A model generated the notes under the pieces. That model had not been told where the DNA came from, did not search any database, and saw only the letters and a program-made list of their open reading frames with translations. Positions 48,745 through 60,157 of a stretch of DNA of 64,000 bases are shown piece after piece; the first letter of the stretch is position 1, and every line of letters begins with the position of its first letter. The translations under genes and the position numbers were made by a program. This stretch comes from Rhizopus arrhizus (taxonomy: Eukaryota > Mucoromycota > Mucoromycetes > Mucorales > Rhizopodaceae): contig JAKZZE010000029.1 in NCBI GenBank assembly GCA_024220505.1, forward strand, positions 496,001-560,000, given 5' to 3'.

Positions 48745-49731
48745 ATGTTTTATATAAAATATTCTGTGTTTATTTGTTTTTTATTATCAATTCATCCTTG
48801 TTCTTCTTCAAAAGGTAGTCATCTATTCTCATTCTTTTATGTTTACATTGTATTCTAGTGTGTGAAAAGACATTGGCTTTATGCTCTCCTGAATGGAATG
48901 AAACTTGGTATCAATACAACTCATATACATTCATTCCAAATGAAAAGTAAATAAACTACAATAGCAACACTCAGCTCACTAGACGCTTTCTTTCTTTTTT
49001 TTAAAAGTAACACAGTCTTTGTAGCTAATGTATGTATGTATCTACCATCAACTTTTATTCAAATTAATTCTAATCAACTTTTTATCAGAATATCACCTTA
49101 TTCGATTTACATTTACTTGTATTAAACCAAAAAGTAGATTCTAAAAGAACAATCAAATCTTGGTTTAACCTCACAAAAGCAGATTTAAAAGTATGGGTGA
49201 ATGATGACTGGTTTCCTACCGAACTCTCTCTGGGCTCACTCAACAAAACATGGACATTTTATGCTTTTCTATTAAGTCATGATGCATCGATGGATCCAAC
49301 CAGTGTGAATCAATCACAACACTTTGTTGCATTTAATGTTGTTCGTAAGTAAAATAAATAAAGAAAACAAGCATTCAATCTTTTTTTTTTTTTTCTTAAT
49401 AGAGTCACCACCTGTACCGATTGTGATTGATAAAACACCTCAGCAGTGGATTATTGCACTGATCGTGATCGCCAGTGTCTCGGTAATCTTGATAGTAGGT
49501 GCGATGGCTTGGTATTGGACAAGGAAAAAGATGCAAAAGAAGTCGAGGCTGAGTAAACCAGATGCAATGCTGATCGCTGAGAAATTTCGTGAGGTGATGT
49601 CAACATCAGACATGGCAGCAGCAAAAAGAAATGAAAAGATAGCTCAAGATGTGTTGCAGAAACAGTTACAGTCTGAAGTGGGTGCTTCAATCATAGAAAT
49701 CAAGCAAAGTGGACCTTCTAATTTAAAATAA
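48745..49731 (+). CDS. Secretory single-pass membrane protein of unknown function
   Basis: Exons 48745-48814, 48859-48946, 49008-49020, 49089-49344 and 49403-49731 give 251 residues. The third exon is only 13 nt and is required to keep the frame. A signal peptide opens the protein (MFYIKYSVFICFLLSIHPCS). A luminal or extracellular part of about 120 residues follows, with several N-glycosylation sequons (NET, NNT, NIT, NLT, NKT, NQS). A single hydrophobic span comes next (WIIALIVIASVSVILIVGAM), with a basic stop-transfer patch RKKMQKK and an 85-residue cytoplasmic tail. I recognise no domain. It may be a cell-surface or endomembrane sensor, but that is a guess. Confidence 0.78.
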
Positions 49732-50205
49732 ATTTTTATTGTTTATACCCCATTTGTTTTGTGTAGAAAGATTTATTATAAAAAGAGAAAGTAAAGGAGG
49801 AATGAGGTGAAAAGGGGACATGTTCTTGCTCTCCCTTGCATCAAACATTCAATGCTTATTTAAAAGCCAAAAGACAAGGTGTGCATCTTTTTATTCTCAG
49901 CAGTGTCGATCGCATTGATATATAAAGTACAAACAAGAATAGAAGGACTACATATCAAGTGTGACTAATGATTATAGATTAAATTGTTATTGTTTCAGCT
50001 CATTCTCCCTTTTATTATAAAAGGCAACATGACACATCTTACAGTCTCATATAAATTGACCTCGGATTCAGCACAAAAAGATTGGACCACATGGTTTCAC
50101 TAACAATAGAAATTTGAACAATAAAGGAGCTTTCTGTATTTGGTAAAAATCTGTTTATATAAATTTCCAAATATTCCCTTCTTCTTCTTCTTCTTTTTCA
50201 TAAAA
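49732..50205. other. Intergenic region upstream of the F-box gene
   Basis: About 470 bp of AT-rich DNA ending in a CTT-repeat leader just before the F-box ATG. Nothing else seen. Confidence 0.6.
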
Positions 50206-51755
50206 ATGTCATATCAAAAATTACCATCCGAGTTATTAATACAAATATTTCAAAATCTATCAGAATTCTCTAGTCATCCTCAAGACTTGTACAACTGTGC
50301 GATACAATGTAAACTTTGGTGTTATTGTGCTATTCAACTTGTATGGCAAAAACCAACAATCATGAAAGTAGACACTTGGATGAAGTTAGCCAAGACATTA
50401 TCAAAGCAAAACCAGTTTATGAACTATGGATCCCTTGTACAAAAAATTAATTTATCTTCTATTGCAAATTATATGAATGATGATTCATTAGCTATACTTT
50501 CTGTGTGTGAACGACTTGATCGAGTCACATTGGCTGGATGTAAAACAATAAGTGACCAAGGACTAGCTTATTTTATTAAGCATGCAGGACATCATCTCAC
50601 TTGTATCGATCTATCAGAGATCACTCATATCACAGATCGTTCTCTACTCGAAATCGCAAATATCTGTCGCTCACTTCAAGGATTAAACATCAGCTTAACA
50701 GACGAAACAGAGGATGGTGTGACGGATGAGAGTATAGTGAAGATAGCTGAAAATTGTACACAACTAAAAAGGGTAAGAAACAAGATAGGATGACAACGAT
50801 TGTATATAAACATGACAGTCTTTAGATCAGATTGACCAATCGAAAATCAATCACAGATAGATCCATCTTGGCATTAGCCGCCCACTGTCCATCCCTGATC
50901 GAACTTGACGCGGCCAACTGCACCATCACGAACGATTCACTCATCGTGCTACTCAACCGATCTCAAGAACTACGAGAACTGAAGCTGAACAGCTGCATTC
51001 ATCTCAACGACCACGGCTTCCTTCATTCTTCTGTATCCAACTACCATCAGCTCCGTATGTTGGACCTGACCGGGGTCGGACAGATCACGGATCGAACGAT
51101 ACACTGGGTCATCACGGTCGCGCCCAAGATACGAAGCCTGATCATGAACAAGTGTGAAAACATCTCGAATCAGGCCGTACGTTCCATCGCCCGATTAGGT
51201 CGACATTTGCACTTTTTACACTTGGGCTCATGTAAGCAAATCACGGATGAGGCCATCATCTACCTGTCAGAACACTGTCCTCGCATACGCTACATCGATC
51301 TCGCCAGCTGTTCCCATCTGGGTGATGATGCCGTGCTCGCACTCGCCAGCCTCACCAAACTCAAACGGATCGGTCTCGTCCGTTGTGAGCAAATCACGGA
51401 TCGAGCGATTCGGGCCCTTACCCACTCGCCTCATACCGCCCTCTCACTCGAACGCATCCACCTGTCTTACTGTCGACAGTTGACCGTGGCCGCCGTGTCG
51501 GAACTGGTCATTCACTGTAAACGACTGAACCATCTCAGTCTGTCATTCATCCCTGCCTTTCAAATCCCAGACTTTCAACAGTTTCGTCGAGATCCACCCA
51601 AGGATTATGGTGCTGATGAAAGATCCTTTTGTGTGATCAGTGGCGGTAGTATACATAAATTAAGAACCTACATCCGAGTCGTCTCATTCGCACACATCTT
51701 TTTGGTCATCCAAACCAATAAATTATACCCTTTATTTGGCATCCTTTTCGGATAA
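50206..51755 (+). CDS. F-box/leucine-rich-repeat protein (Grr1/Fbl-like)
   Basis: Substrate-recognition subunit of an SCF ubiquitin ligase. Exons are 50206-50772 and 50826-51755, giving 498 residues. The F-box opens the protein (KLPSELLIQIFQNLSEFS, CKLWCYCAIQLVW). At least ten cysteine-containing LRRs follow, with units such as LAGCKTISDQGLAYF, GSCKQITDEAIIYLSEHCP and VRCEQITDRAIRALTH. This layout matches yeast Grr1, which links nutrient signals to cyclin turnover; the pathway here is inference. Exon 1 is AT-rich whereas most of exon 2 is clearly GC-rich, with the change close to the intron. The 3' end overlaps the convergent coiled-coil gene by 24 bp. Confidence 0.92.
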
Positions 51756-52019
51756 TGTTCTTAATAAGATTTTTATACGGTATTCTGCTTTTTCGTTGGC
51801 AAGTTTCAGTGCCTTGATTTCCTGTTTTAATGTCTCGGTTGACTCATCACTAGACGGCTGGACGGCTAAGGTAGATTTTAGTTTCTCTCATGCGGCAAGG
51901 AAGGATTAGTATAGACCTGAAGAATCACCGCCTACTATTCTTTTTAATTGTTCAACTTGTGCTTGAAGTGCTCTGATAGTCACATCCACAGGTGTGTTCT
52001 CTAAAAATTCTTCAGACAT
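51732..52019 (-). CDS. Small coiled-coil protein, unidentified
   Basis: Exons 52019-51917 and 51865-51732 give 78 residues. The protein starts MSEEFLENTPVDVTIRALQA and consists largely of heptad-like helix (VEQLKRIVGG; ETLKQEIKALKLANEKAEYR; IKILLRTL). The intron donor is GTCTAT, unusual but with a CTAATCC-like branch and a CTTAG acceptor, and the joint keeps the frame. Its stop codon lies inside the last codons of the F-box gene on the other strand. No family was recognised; a small coiled-coil adaptor is the plainest reading. Confidence 0.6.
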
Positions 52020-52736
52020 TTTATTTCAAAAAAGAAAAAGGGGACCCCTTCCCCGAGGGCTGAACTATTTCGATTTTTTTTAAAACTCAACGTGCTGATA
52101 ATGCAAAAAGAGAGAACAAGAGAGATTGTCTGAAGGATACAGATGATTGCTAACGTGGAAAATAGGAGAGAAATTAAACTGGCCTCCTCTTTCTTGATCT
52201 TGCTCTCCTTTACCCTTCAAAAAAGATCGAATTCAATATATAGCATGAGTATAAATGATATAGAAAGCGGGGACTCATCTTGTTTGAATATATTTTTGCT
52301 TTATCAGATTTTTTTTTTTTTTTTGCCAAGTGAAAAAAAAAAAAAAAAAAAAAAAAATAGAAAAAAAAAATTAAAAAAAAGGGTTCAAATGTTTAGTTTT
52401 TTTAAAGTTTGCCATATATTTTTTTTTTATAATTCTAAATAACCATGTGTCTCTTTAAAGGAGAAGCATTTTATATATGAAGAAGGAGAGAATGGATATG
52501 TACGTGGGATATGGTTAATGAAATCACTACAAAAAAGAAAGAGGGAAAAAAAAAAAAGTAAAAAAAGATTTTTACTGTAACGCCAATATTGCAAATAAAA
52601 CAATTATTGTATTTGTGTGTCCCTTTTTTTTTGTGTATTACATAAATATTGCTATTTATTAACCAAATACATTTAAATATATTTATTTTTATCTTTTTCT
52701 CTCTCTTTCTTTTTTCTTTCTTACTTTATATATATT
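52020..52736. other. Divergent promoter region with A and T runs
   Basis: Lies between the small coiled-coil gene and the RhoGAP gene, which face away from each other. Contains mirror-like T then A runs at about 52310-52380. No gene. Confidence 0.6.
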
Positions 52737-55318
52737 ATGGTAGCATCATCATCTTCATGTACAGGCTGTAATCTCTTAATTAATGAAGGATCTGTTATTG
52801 CTTTTGGGACTTCTTATTTTCACCATAAATGGTAACCAATATTATATTATAATTTACAGTGGGATGCTTATATCCAGTAGCTTCATTTGTACAAAATGTT
52901 CTCAAGCAGTAGATTGTGAATCAAATTTATTATTATTATCAAACGGAAAACCAGTTTGTGAAAACTGTTCTTATAGTTGTAACGTTTGTAAACTAGTGAT
53001 AAAAGACGAAGCCATCATGACAGGTACATATTGTTCAATAGCATACTTTATGTGCCAACGTCCGGTTCATAGGTGACGATGCTTATCACGCAGAGTGTTT
53101 TCGTTGTGCGTCATGTAATAAGAAAATAGAAGATTTAGTCTTCACTCAAACAAGCAAGGTAAGCTTTACTTTACAGATCACACCAGAAACATGGTAACAC
53201 CGTTCTAAAAAAAAAGGGTATACACTGTACACCGTGTCATGAGAAAAGAAAAGCTGAGAAACAGAAAAGACGACAAGAAAGAGATAAAAAAAAGAAATCA
53301 TCTTCACCACCCACGCCGCCATCATCTCATTCAAGAAGCAACTCGAACGAAAACATATTTGACATGCCTTCTTTTTCCTTTTTCGAAAATGAGTCCACCG
53401 AACTTTCCAACCTCACAAAACAACTGGGCGCTAATATCACCATGAAAGACACAGCGGCAGCATCCACCACGACCGAAAAGATCAATCGAGCCTCTCAGTA
53501 TCTCGAATCCTCCCTGATCGATTTTCCCAACCCGCCCAGCAAGATCGATCAACTTTCCAGTGACCTGGAGGCCAGTGAGACCAAGCTAAAGATGATGCAG
53601 CACAATTACCAAAAGATACAGGAGGCCAGCCGAAATGCTCTGGATGAATTGACACGGGCCAAGGAGGAATTTGCCAAAGAGGTGGCACTTCGCCAGCAGC
53701 ATGAATTGACCATTGCCCAACTACGACACCAGCTCGTTATTTATTTTCAAGCCAAGAAATACGCTCGAGATCACCTGGCTGTGCTCACCAAGGAAGAGAT
53801 TGAAAGGGTCTCCAAGGTGCGAGCGGGTCTTGACAAGACGTGTTGTGATTTAAAGAGTTATCGAGATAATCTGCTGAAAGAGATAGATTCTCTTTTGCCC
53901 AAGCCAGTCGAGTAAAGTACTCTGTCGCTTACGCATTCTTTTCCCCCTTTCACTCACACTTTCTTGACATAGACGTGAAGAGATCGTGTCACTGGAAGTA
54001 AGCTCACTGGTTTCCGAACGAGATCAATTACGACAAGACATCCGATCACTAGAGACCATACGCGACGACGTCCTGAACGAAATGATCATGCTCAACAGCA
54101 AGAATGCTCAACTGACCGAGATCAACAATGACCTGTCACGAAGAATGTCTGAACGAGAAAAGGACTTTTCACCTTCGCCCAGCCTGTCTTCTGAAAACAT
54201 CAGCATGCAGCGAAAGTCATCCGAAGCAAGCATCGCGCGCAAGACAGCGGCCAGTCCGGAACCCAAGACGGGCTTCAAGCTGAAGAGGACTATGTTTTCA
54301 AAGCTCAGTGGGAAAAACAAGGAGGCAAGCCCAGTCTATGGACAGCTGGGAAACAGCAGTCATCTCAGTCTGCATCCCTATGAGAAAACGAAACGTAAGC
54401 CGTCTCAGGAGAACCAGGCCCACAGCTTTCAACCGACTTCCTTTTTGAGACCGACGAAATGTGATGGGTGTGGGGAAACCCTCTGGGGATTATCCGAGCT
54501 GCGATGTGCCCACTGTCTCTGTGCGAGTCATGCGCGTTGCTTGCCTCAGATCGCCACTCACTGCTACATGATGTCCATGAGTTCCATCGACCTCGGACCG
54601 TCCGAGATGGATCTTTCGGCTGTCTTGTTTGGTCTCGATCTCTGTACTCGTGCTCAGTTGGAGCAAAGGCCGGTGCCGCTGATCATCGTTCGATGTATTG
54701 AGGCGGTTGAGAAGCGAGGTATGAGCTATGAGGGCATCTATCGAAAATCAGGTGGAGCGACACAGATGAAGATGATTCAGACCTCATTTGAGTCTGGTAG
54801 TGAACCAATTGACTTGGAGGACTATGAGTTGATCAATGATATTTGCTCAGTGACGAGTATTCTGAAACAGTACTTTAGAGAACTGCCTAATCCCTTATTG
54901 ACCTATCAGTTTTATTCAAAGTTCATTGACGCCGTCTGTAAGTCTTGATGGGCTCCATCATGCTCTGTGACTAATTTTATTTCGTAGCTATGAATCATGA
55001 GCAAGAAAGAATCGACAAGTTTTACGAGCTGCTATCTCAATTACCTAAAGTGAATTATGACACACTCGAGTTATTAATGAAACACCTACACAGGTAATTG
55101 TTTACTGCACACTTTTTAACATGCCTGTTGCTCACATCATAGCCTGTAGTGTCCAAGAGCATAGCAGTGAAAATTTAATGACTACTAAAAATTTGGCCAT
55201 GGTGTTTGGTCCGACGCTGATGAGAGATGAAGATGGAAGTCGAGAGCTAACGGACATGAGCTATAAAAATGCAGTGATTGAATTCTTGATTACTCGCGTA
55301 CACCAACTATTTACTTAA
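52737..55318 (+). CDS. LIM-C1-RhoGAP protein (Rho GTPase-activating protein)
   Basis: Switches off Rho-family GTPases in polarity and cell-wall control. Exons are 52737-52831, 52881-53023, 53073-53158, 53217-53911, 53973-54937, 54988-55093 and 55150-55318, giving 752 residues. Two LIM domains start the protein. The joint at 52831/52881 gives HHKCFICTKC, the right LIM spacing, and the next unit is YHAECFRCASC. About 250 residues of coiled coil follow. A C1-like zinc finger has FLRPTKCDGCGETLWGL and CLPQIATHC. The RhoGAP domain has YEGIYRKSGG with the arginine finger, ILKQYFRELPNPLLT and MTTKNLAMVFGPTL. This order matches fungal Rga-type proteins. Exons 4 and 5 are GC-richer than the flanks. 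Confidence 0.94.
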
Positions 55319-55931
55319 TTGTATTATACTATTATTTATATAAAGTATTTATTTTTTCACATTACATGCTATTCTTGGAGAATTATCCTTTGTATTATAT
55401 TTGTACGTGGCCTAGAACCCTGTCTAATCACCTCACCGGCTAATTTCATATTATTTATATTAGTAAAGTGTATATCCATAAAGCCAAAGATGATATTAAC
55501 CATCATTTCCTTTTTTATATTTTCCTAAAGAACAGTTTGCCTTTCATGACCTACTTTATTAATGCTTCTTCTTTTCTGACTAAATCGTATGTGGTTGTAT
55601 TTTAAAATTGATCTAGTTAACTTGAAGCACACTTTATCACTTACTTTTATCCATTTTTGTTATTAAAAAGAGAAACAGTGATAAAAAAAGATACATATAC
55701 AGTTTACAAGGCTTGTCATATTTGGTGAGTATGTCACATGATCATGTTTTCTATGTGGAATCATTGTTCCTCGTCTCATTTCTCATTACTGTGATACTGA
55801 AGTTAATAGAGTACCATGATCTAATGATACTAACACTGGAAAGAAAATAGCACGGGTTTTCACTATTTTCAATGCTTAAAGTCTTGAAGCGGAGAGAGAG
55901 TGCTTTTTTTTTTTTTTTTTTTTTTTTTTCA
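55319..55931. other. Intergenic region
   Basis: About 600 bp of AT-rich DNA with a T run at 55905-55929 directly before the next ATG. Nothing else seen. Confidence 0.6.
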
Positions 55932-57068
55932 ATGAAAAGAAAAAATGAAGAAATCAACTTGAATGACAAAAAGAAATTAAAATCAACAGAACCAATGAAA
56001 AGGTATTCTTCAAATCAAAGATTAGCACAAGAATATGAAGCTTGTTGTGTTGTATGTGGAAGATATGGAGAATATGTCAATAAAGATACCAAACAAGACG
56101 TTTGCAGGTAGAATTTACACTTTTACATGTGATTTCACGATAATAACCATTGTATGTATAGCGTTGAATGTAAAAATATCAATACAGATTTGAATCAACA
56201 CCGAATAAATAGCAAGTCTAAATCTATACCAACAATAAAGGAAATGCACAACTATATGGCTGATAATCTTCATGCCAAATTAACTCATTATCAAGAACCA
56301 GCATCCATTGCTTCAACCAGCAAGAGCCAGATTCGATACATGATGAAAGCACACTCACTTGAAGTCAGCGGCAGCCAAGTCCCCAAGCCCTTGACAACAT
56401 TCGATCAACTGTCTGACCTGCTGGGCCCCACTTTACTTCAAAATATCGAATCACTTGGCTGGACAAGTGCAACTGGCATCCAAAGACAGGCCATCACAGC
56501 TGCCTTGGCCGGGCGAGACGTGATAGGCTGGGCGCCCAAGAACTCTGGAAAGACGGGTGCTTTTCTTATCCCGACCTTGGTTCACTGTCGCTCGATGTCG
56601 GCATGGTACAGTGATAAAAGACGAGCAGGTCCGTATGCGTTGATCCTGGCCCCAACGCGCGAAATCTGTTGTGAGCTCGAGACGGTATGTCAGCGATTGG
56701 CGGTGGGTATGAAAAATATGCGAACAGCCTTGTTGATTGGCGGTGAGCCCTTGCCGAACCAGCTATATCGGCTCAAGAAGGGTGTTCAGATCTTGATTGG
56801 CACTCCTGGACGGTTATTGGATTTGGCTGCAGATCATCCCAAATTACTTCGACTTTGGCAAGTGCAGATGATTGTCATGGATGAAGCCGATACCATCTTC
56901 CAATCTGGATATGGTGTCCAGGTACGACAGATCTTGGGCAAGATTAAGGATGATCGGAACAGACAGTTCATGTACTTTTCATCAAATACGGCTGAAGAAG
57001 AAAATGATGTATTGAAAAAGTTGGTGAAAAGATTGAAATCTCCTGTTGAAATAAAATGTTTGGACTGA
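55932..57068 (+). CDS. Half DEAD-box protein with zf-HIT finger (DDX59-like), RecA1 lobe only
   Basis: Exons 55932-56107 and 56162-57068 give 360 residues. Residues about 37-65 form a HIT-type zinc finger (CCVVCGRYGEYV, VCSVECK), as in DDX59. A Q-motif-like start (FDQLSDLLGPTLLQNIESLG, then GIQRQAI) and the first helicase lobe follow: motif Ia LAPTREICCELE, GG, Ib GTPGRLLDLA and motif II VMDEAD. The phosphate loop reads APKNSGKT in place of the usual AxTGSGKT, and motif III is SSN rather than SAT. The protein ends just after that. The second RecA lobe with motifs IV-VI is absent, and only 70 bp separate its stop from the next gene's ATG. It is either a stable truncated relative or a recent loss. 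Helicase activity is unlikely as it stands. Confidence 0.85.
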
Positions 57069-57138
57069 TTGACACATGCTTTTGTTTATATAAATACCTG
57101 TTTCATCTTTATTTTCTCCTCCTTTTCTTTTCTCTTAA

Positions 57139-58573
57139 ATGAAGAAAGGATTGATTAAGAATATTGCAGGTTCGACACTCCTGTGTTATATGATACGTTT
57201 TGTTCATTTTAATTATTGGTATTTGATCTTATTTTTCATTATTGTCTATGCTTTTTGTCGGCCTTCTTCCTTGGAGCTGTTTCGAAAGACAACTGTTATC
57301 AAAAGAAGATCTTTACAAACACCAGAAGAAAAATTTGCAAGTTTACGAGTAATGTATAGAGAACAGTGTCTTATTTATAAATTAATTTTTTTGATAGGCT
57401 GGTAATAATCAATTTGTGAATCCTTTTGAAGAATGGATAGAGATTCCTTTTTATAAAACATTGTTATTTTGGATAAAGAGATACAAAGGAAATGGTATTC
57501 CATTTAATGAAAACGAGCTCCATAGCTCGTTACCAACCAAAAGGCCATTACTTGAGACCTTGTTCAATCAACCAGCAGATAAAATTACTTTTACTTGGTT
57601 TGGGTAAACAAATAAACAAACATTTCGTAAAGAGGCTTATCCATAAATAGACAATCCACATGCCTGATAACAATAGACGGATTGACTATTTTGACAGATC
57701 CGGTGTTCAGTAAAAGATCAATCAACGACTACCTTGGCCCCAAGAGATTAAGGCCTATCCCTTGTCAACTAGAAGAATTTCAAGACAAGGTGGATATAGT
57801 TTTGGTCTCTCACGATCATTTTGACCATTTGGGTAACAAAAAGGACTCAGCCTTTTATATATTGTCTAACTAAAAGAATAGATGAAAATGTGGTCAATAA
57901 ATTAAACAATTCGGTGACTTGGTATATTCCACTAGGTCTTGGAAACTGGTTTTTGAAAAGAAAAATTATGAATTTTGTTGAACTTGACTGGTGGCAAAAA
58001 GCACATTTCAAAGATAATCTATTGATAACTTGTGTACCAGCCATGGTAACAAAAAAAAAAAAAGTACTTTATAAAACAAAGTTTTCACCTATTCTACATA
58101 GCATTGGAGTGGTTCAAGAAGACCCTTTGAAAAGAATAAAACACTTTGGTGTAGTTTTGTTATCAAATCAAAGAGACACAGCATCTTTTTTTGGTAAGCA
58201 AATAGGTTTTTATGCATAAATTAAACAAACTTGTAGCGGCGATACAGGCTATTCTCCAGAACTATTTCAAGCCATTGGTCATTTATATGCACCCTTTACT
58301 TTAGCTGCTTTACCTATCGGAAGTTATTTACCCTTTAAACTTATGAAACACTTGCATATGGGGCCTCAAGATGCCATTCAAGTCCATCGCGATCTTAGAA
58401 ATCCCCGATTATCCGTTGGCATACACTGGGGAACTTTCATGATGTCAGACGAACATTATTTATCTCCAAAACAAATACTAGATACCTCTTTTGAACAAAC
58501 TGAAGATTCCCAATTCATCACTACCGCTTTTGGTGAAACGATTGTGATACCAAAGGGTGATTTATTAAATTGA
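57139..58573 (+). CDS. NAPE-PLD-like metallo-hydrolase, membrane-anchored
   Basis: Metallo-beta-lactamase-fold enzyme resembling N-acyl-phosphatidylethanolamine phospholipase D, which releases N-acylethanolamines. Exons are 57139-57348, 57398-57603, 57651-57832, 57882-58045, 58102-58193 and 58237-58573, giving 396 residues in phase. An N-terminal hydrophobic segment (YWYLILFFIIVYAFC) probably anchors it. The zinc-site motifs are complete: VSHDHFDHLD (HxHxDH), CVPAMHWSG, FFCGDTGYS and VGIHWGTFM. The upstream block PFEEWIEIPF and DPVFSKR are also typical of the family. The sequence shows no damage. Substrate preference is not readable. Confidence 0.92.
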
Positions 58574-60157
58574 GGGGCGGGAAAACAAAGTTCCAATAGG
58601 CAGTTTTCTTTTCTTCACAGGCAGTTTCTACACTACTTTAATCTAAGATGCTACAGATGAAAACTGAGACTATCCAAGATTTAAAATGAGATGGTTTTAA
58701 ATTTTTTAAACGAATGAATAAAGAAAATAAGACAAGAGCTTTTTTGTTTAGACTAATCCTTATTGGTCCTAGTATTCGTCAGACAATTGAACAGCGTATT
58801 ACAGAACAATCATTCACAATGTAATCAGTATGATATCCACATATTTCATTAGAAAAATCAGTTACTGTATCTAATGAGATGATGATCACTCACAGATAAA
58901 ATCTTCTGATGAATCCTTAGGTTGTAGTAAGGCTCTTTGAAAGCTATATGATGATTGCTAGTAACTTATTTTTTGCTCTCTTCTCAATTGGAATGTATGT
59001 AGAGCTGGTATTGCTACAAGAAGTCTAAAGTTTATTAACGTACTTACCGAATAGTAACTTTATTTACTTGATTAACTTTTCCTATAAATATGCTCCATTT
59101 CCAGATTGTATTTTAATATTGTACATGAAGATCTTTATAAACCAGCTTCTTTTGAAATTGCCACCTTCAATGCAAGACTATTTCTTTAAACTATAATATA
59201 CACTGTTAGAATTAGCCTATATAATGCACTTCTATCTGTCAAACTCTTGTTGCCAAGTCCTGTTGTATTAACAATATTTAGTTGACTACTTGTTGTCCTT
59301 ATACTATCCGAGAAAGTTGGATTTTAAAGACTTTTGAGTCATCATCTGAATTGTCTCTGCTGCTTGTACCACTCTCGCTATTCCTCGCTGCACTGCTGTT
59401 TTACATAATTTTGTTGATACCCTCTTTGATCTTTCTCTATCTGATTTTTACATCTCTAATTGTCCGTCTTTGACTCGCTGACCACTTCTCACTTTTATCG
59501 TCATCTCTCACAACCTATCTCGCTCAAGCAATTACCCATTACAATTGTCTGGAAATCTTTCGGACCTTTTCCCATTAATCGTCCTGCATGCAATGCTTGA
59601 TATTGTCTGTTTTAAGCCAAATGGCCCTGCCGAATATTGCTTCATCGTCTCAACCCATCATTTTTTCCAAATAGAACTTATCTCATATGCCATTAATCCT
59701 AATCCTCTAAACGCTTTATCTTTCTTTGTTCTTGCAAATCACCATTCTAACCTTCTATTTGGCATCAATATCTAAATCTCCATTTTCCAATCAAACTCAA
59801 ACTTAAAATAAAAACTATATCTTATCTATTCTTATGTCAAAAAAGCCAAAAATATGTATTGCGTGGCTTGTTTCCGTAATTAATAAGCTCGGGCTCTGCT
59901 CCTTAAAAATAAAAATAAAATTAAGAATTTTAAAGTATAGTAGGATAGGATACTATAGAATCCGCTTATTGAAAACCATACATTTGTTCATTGAAAAAAT
60001 AAAAACCAACCATTGAAACTTTTTTTCCGCCCTCGATTTAGAAAACCGCCCCTTGGCGTTGCGACTACTGCATTAGAACATGCAGAAAATAGAATTTCTT
60101 TTAATGTTACACGTTTAAATTTATTTGTGTTACGATCATTTGATTAAGAAATAACCA
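58574..60157. other. Gene-poor stretch with a pyrimidine-rich, GC-richer patch
   Basis: 58574-59270 is AT-rich without signals. 59280-59760 is strongly pyrimidine-rich on the plus strand and more GC-rich than its flanks. On the minus strand broken frames give protein-like text (RLMGKGPKDFQTIVMGN; KTAVQRGIARVVQAAETI), so it may be a decayed element. I do not recognise it. Confidence 0.45.
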
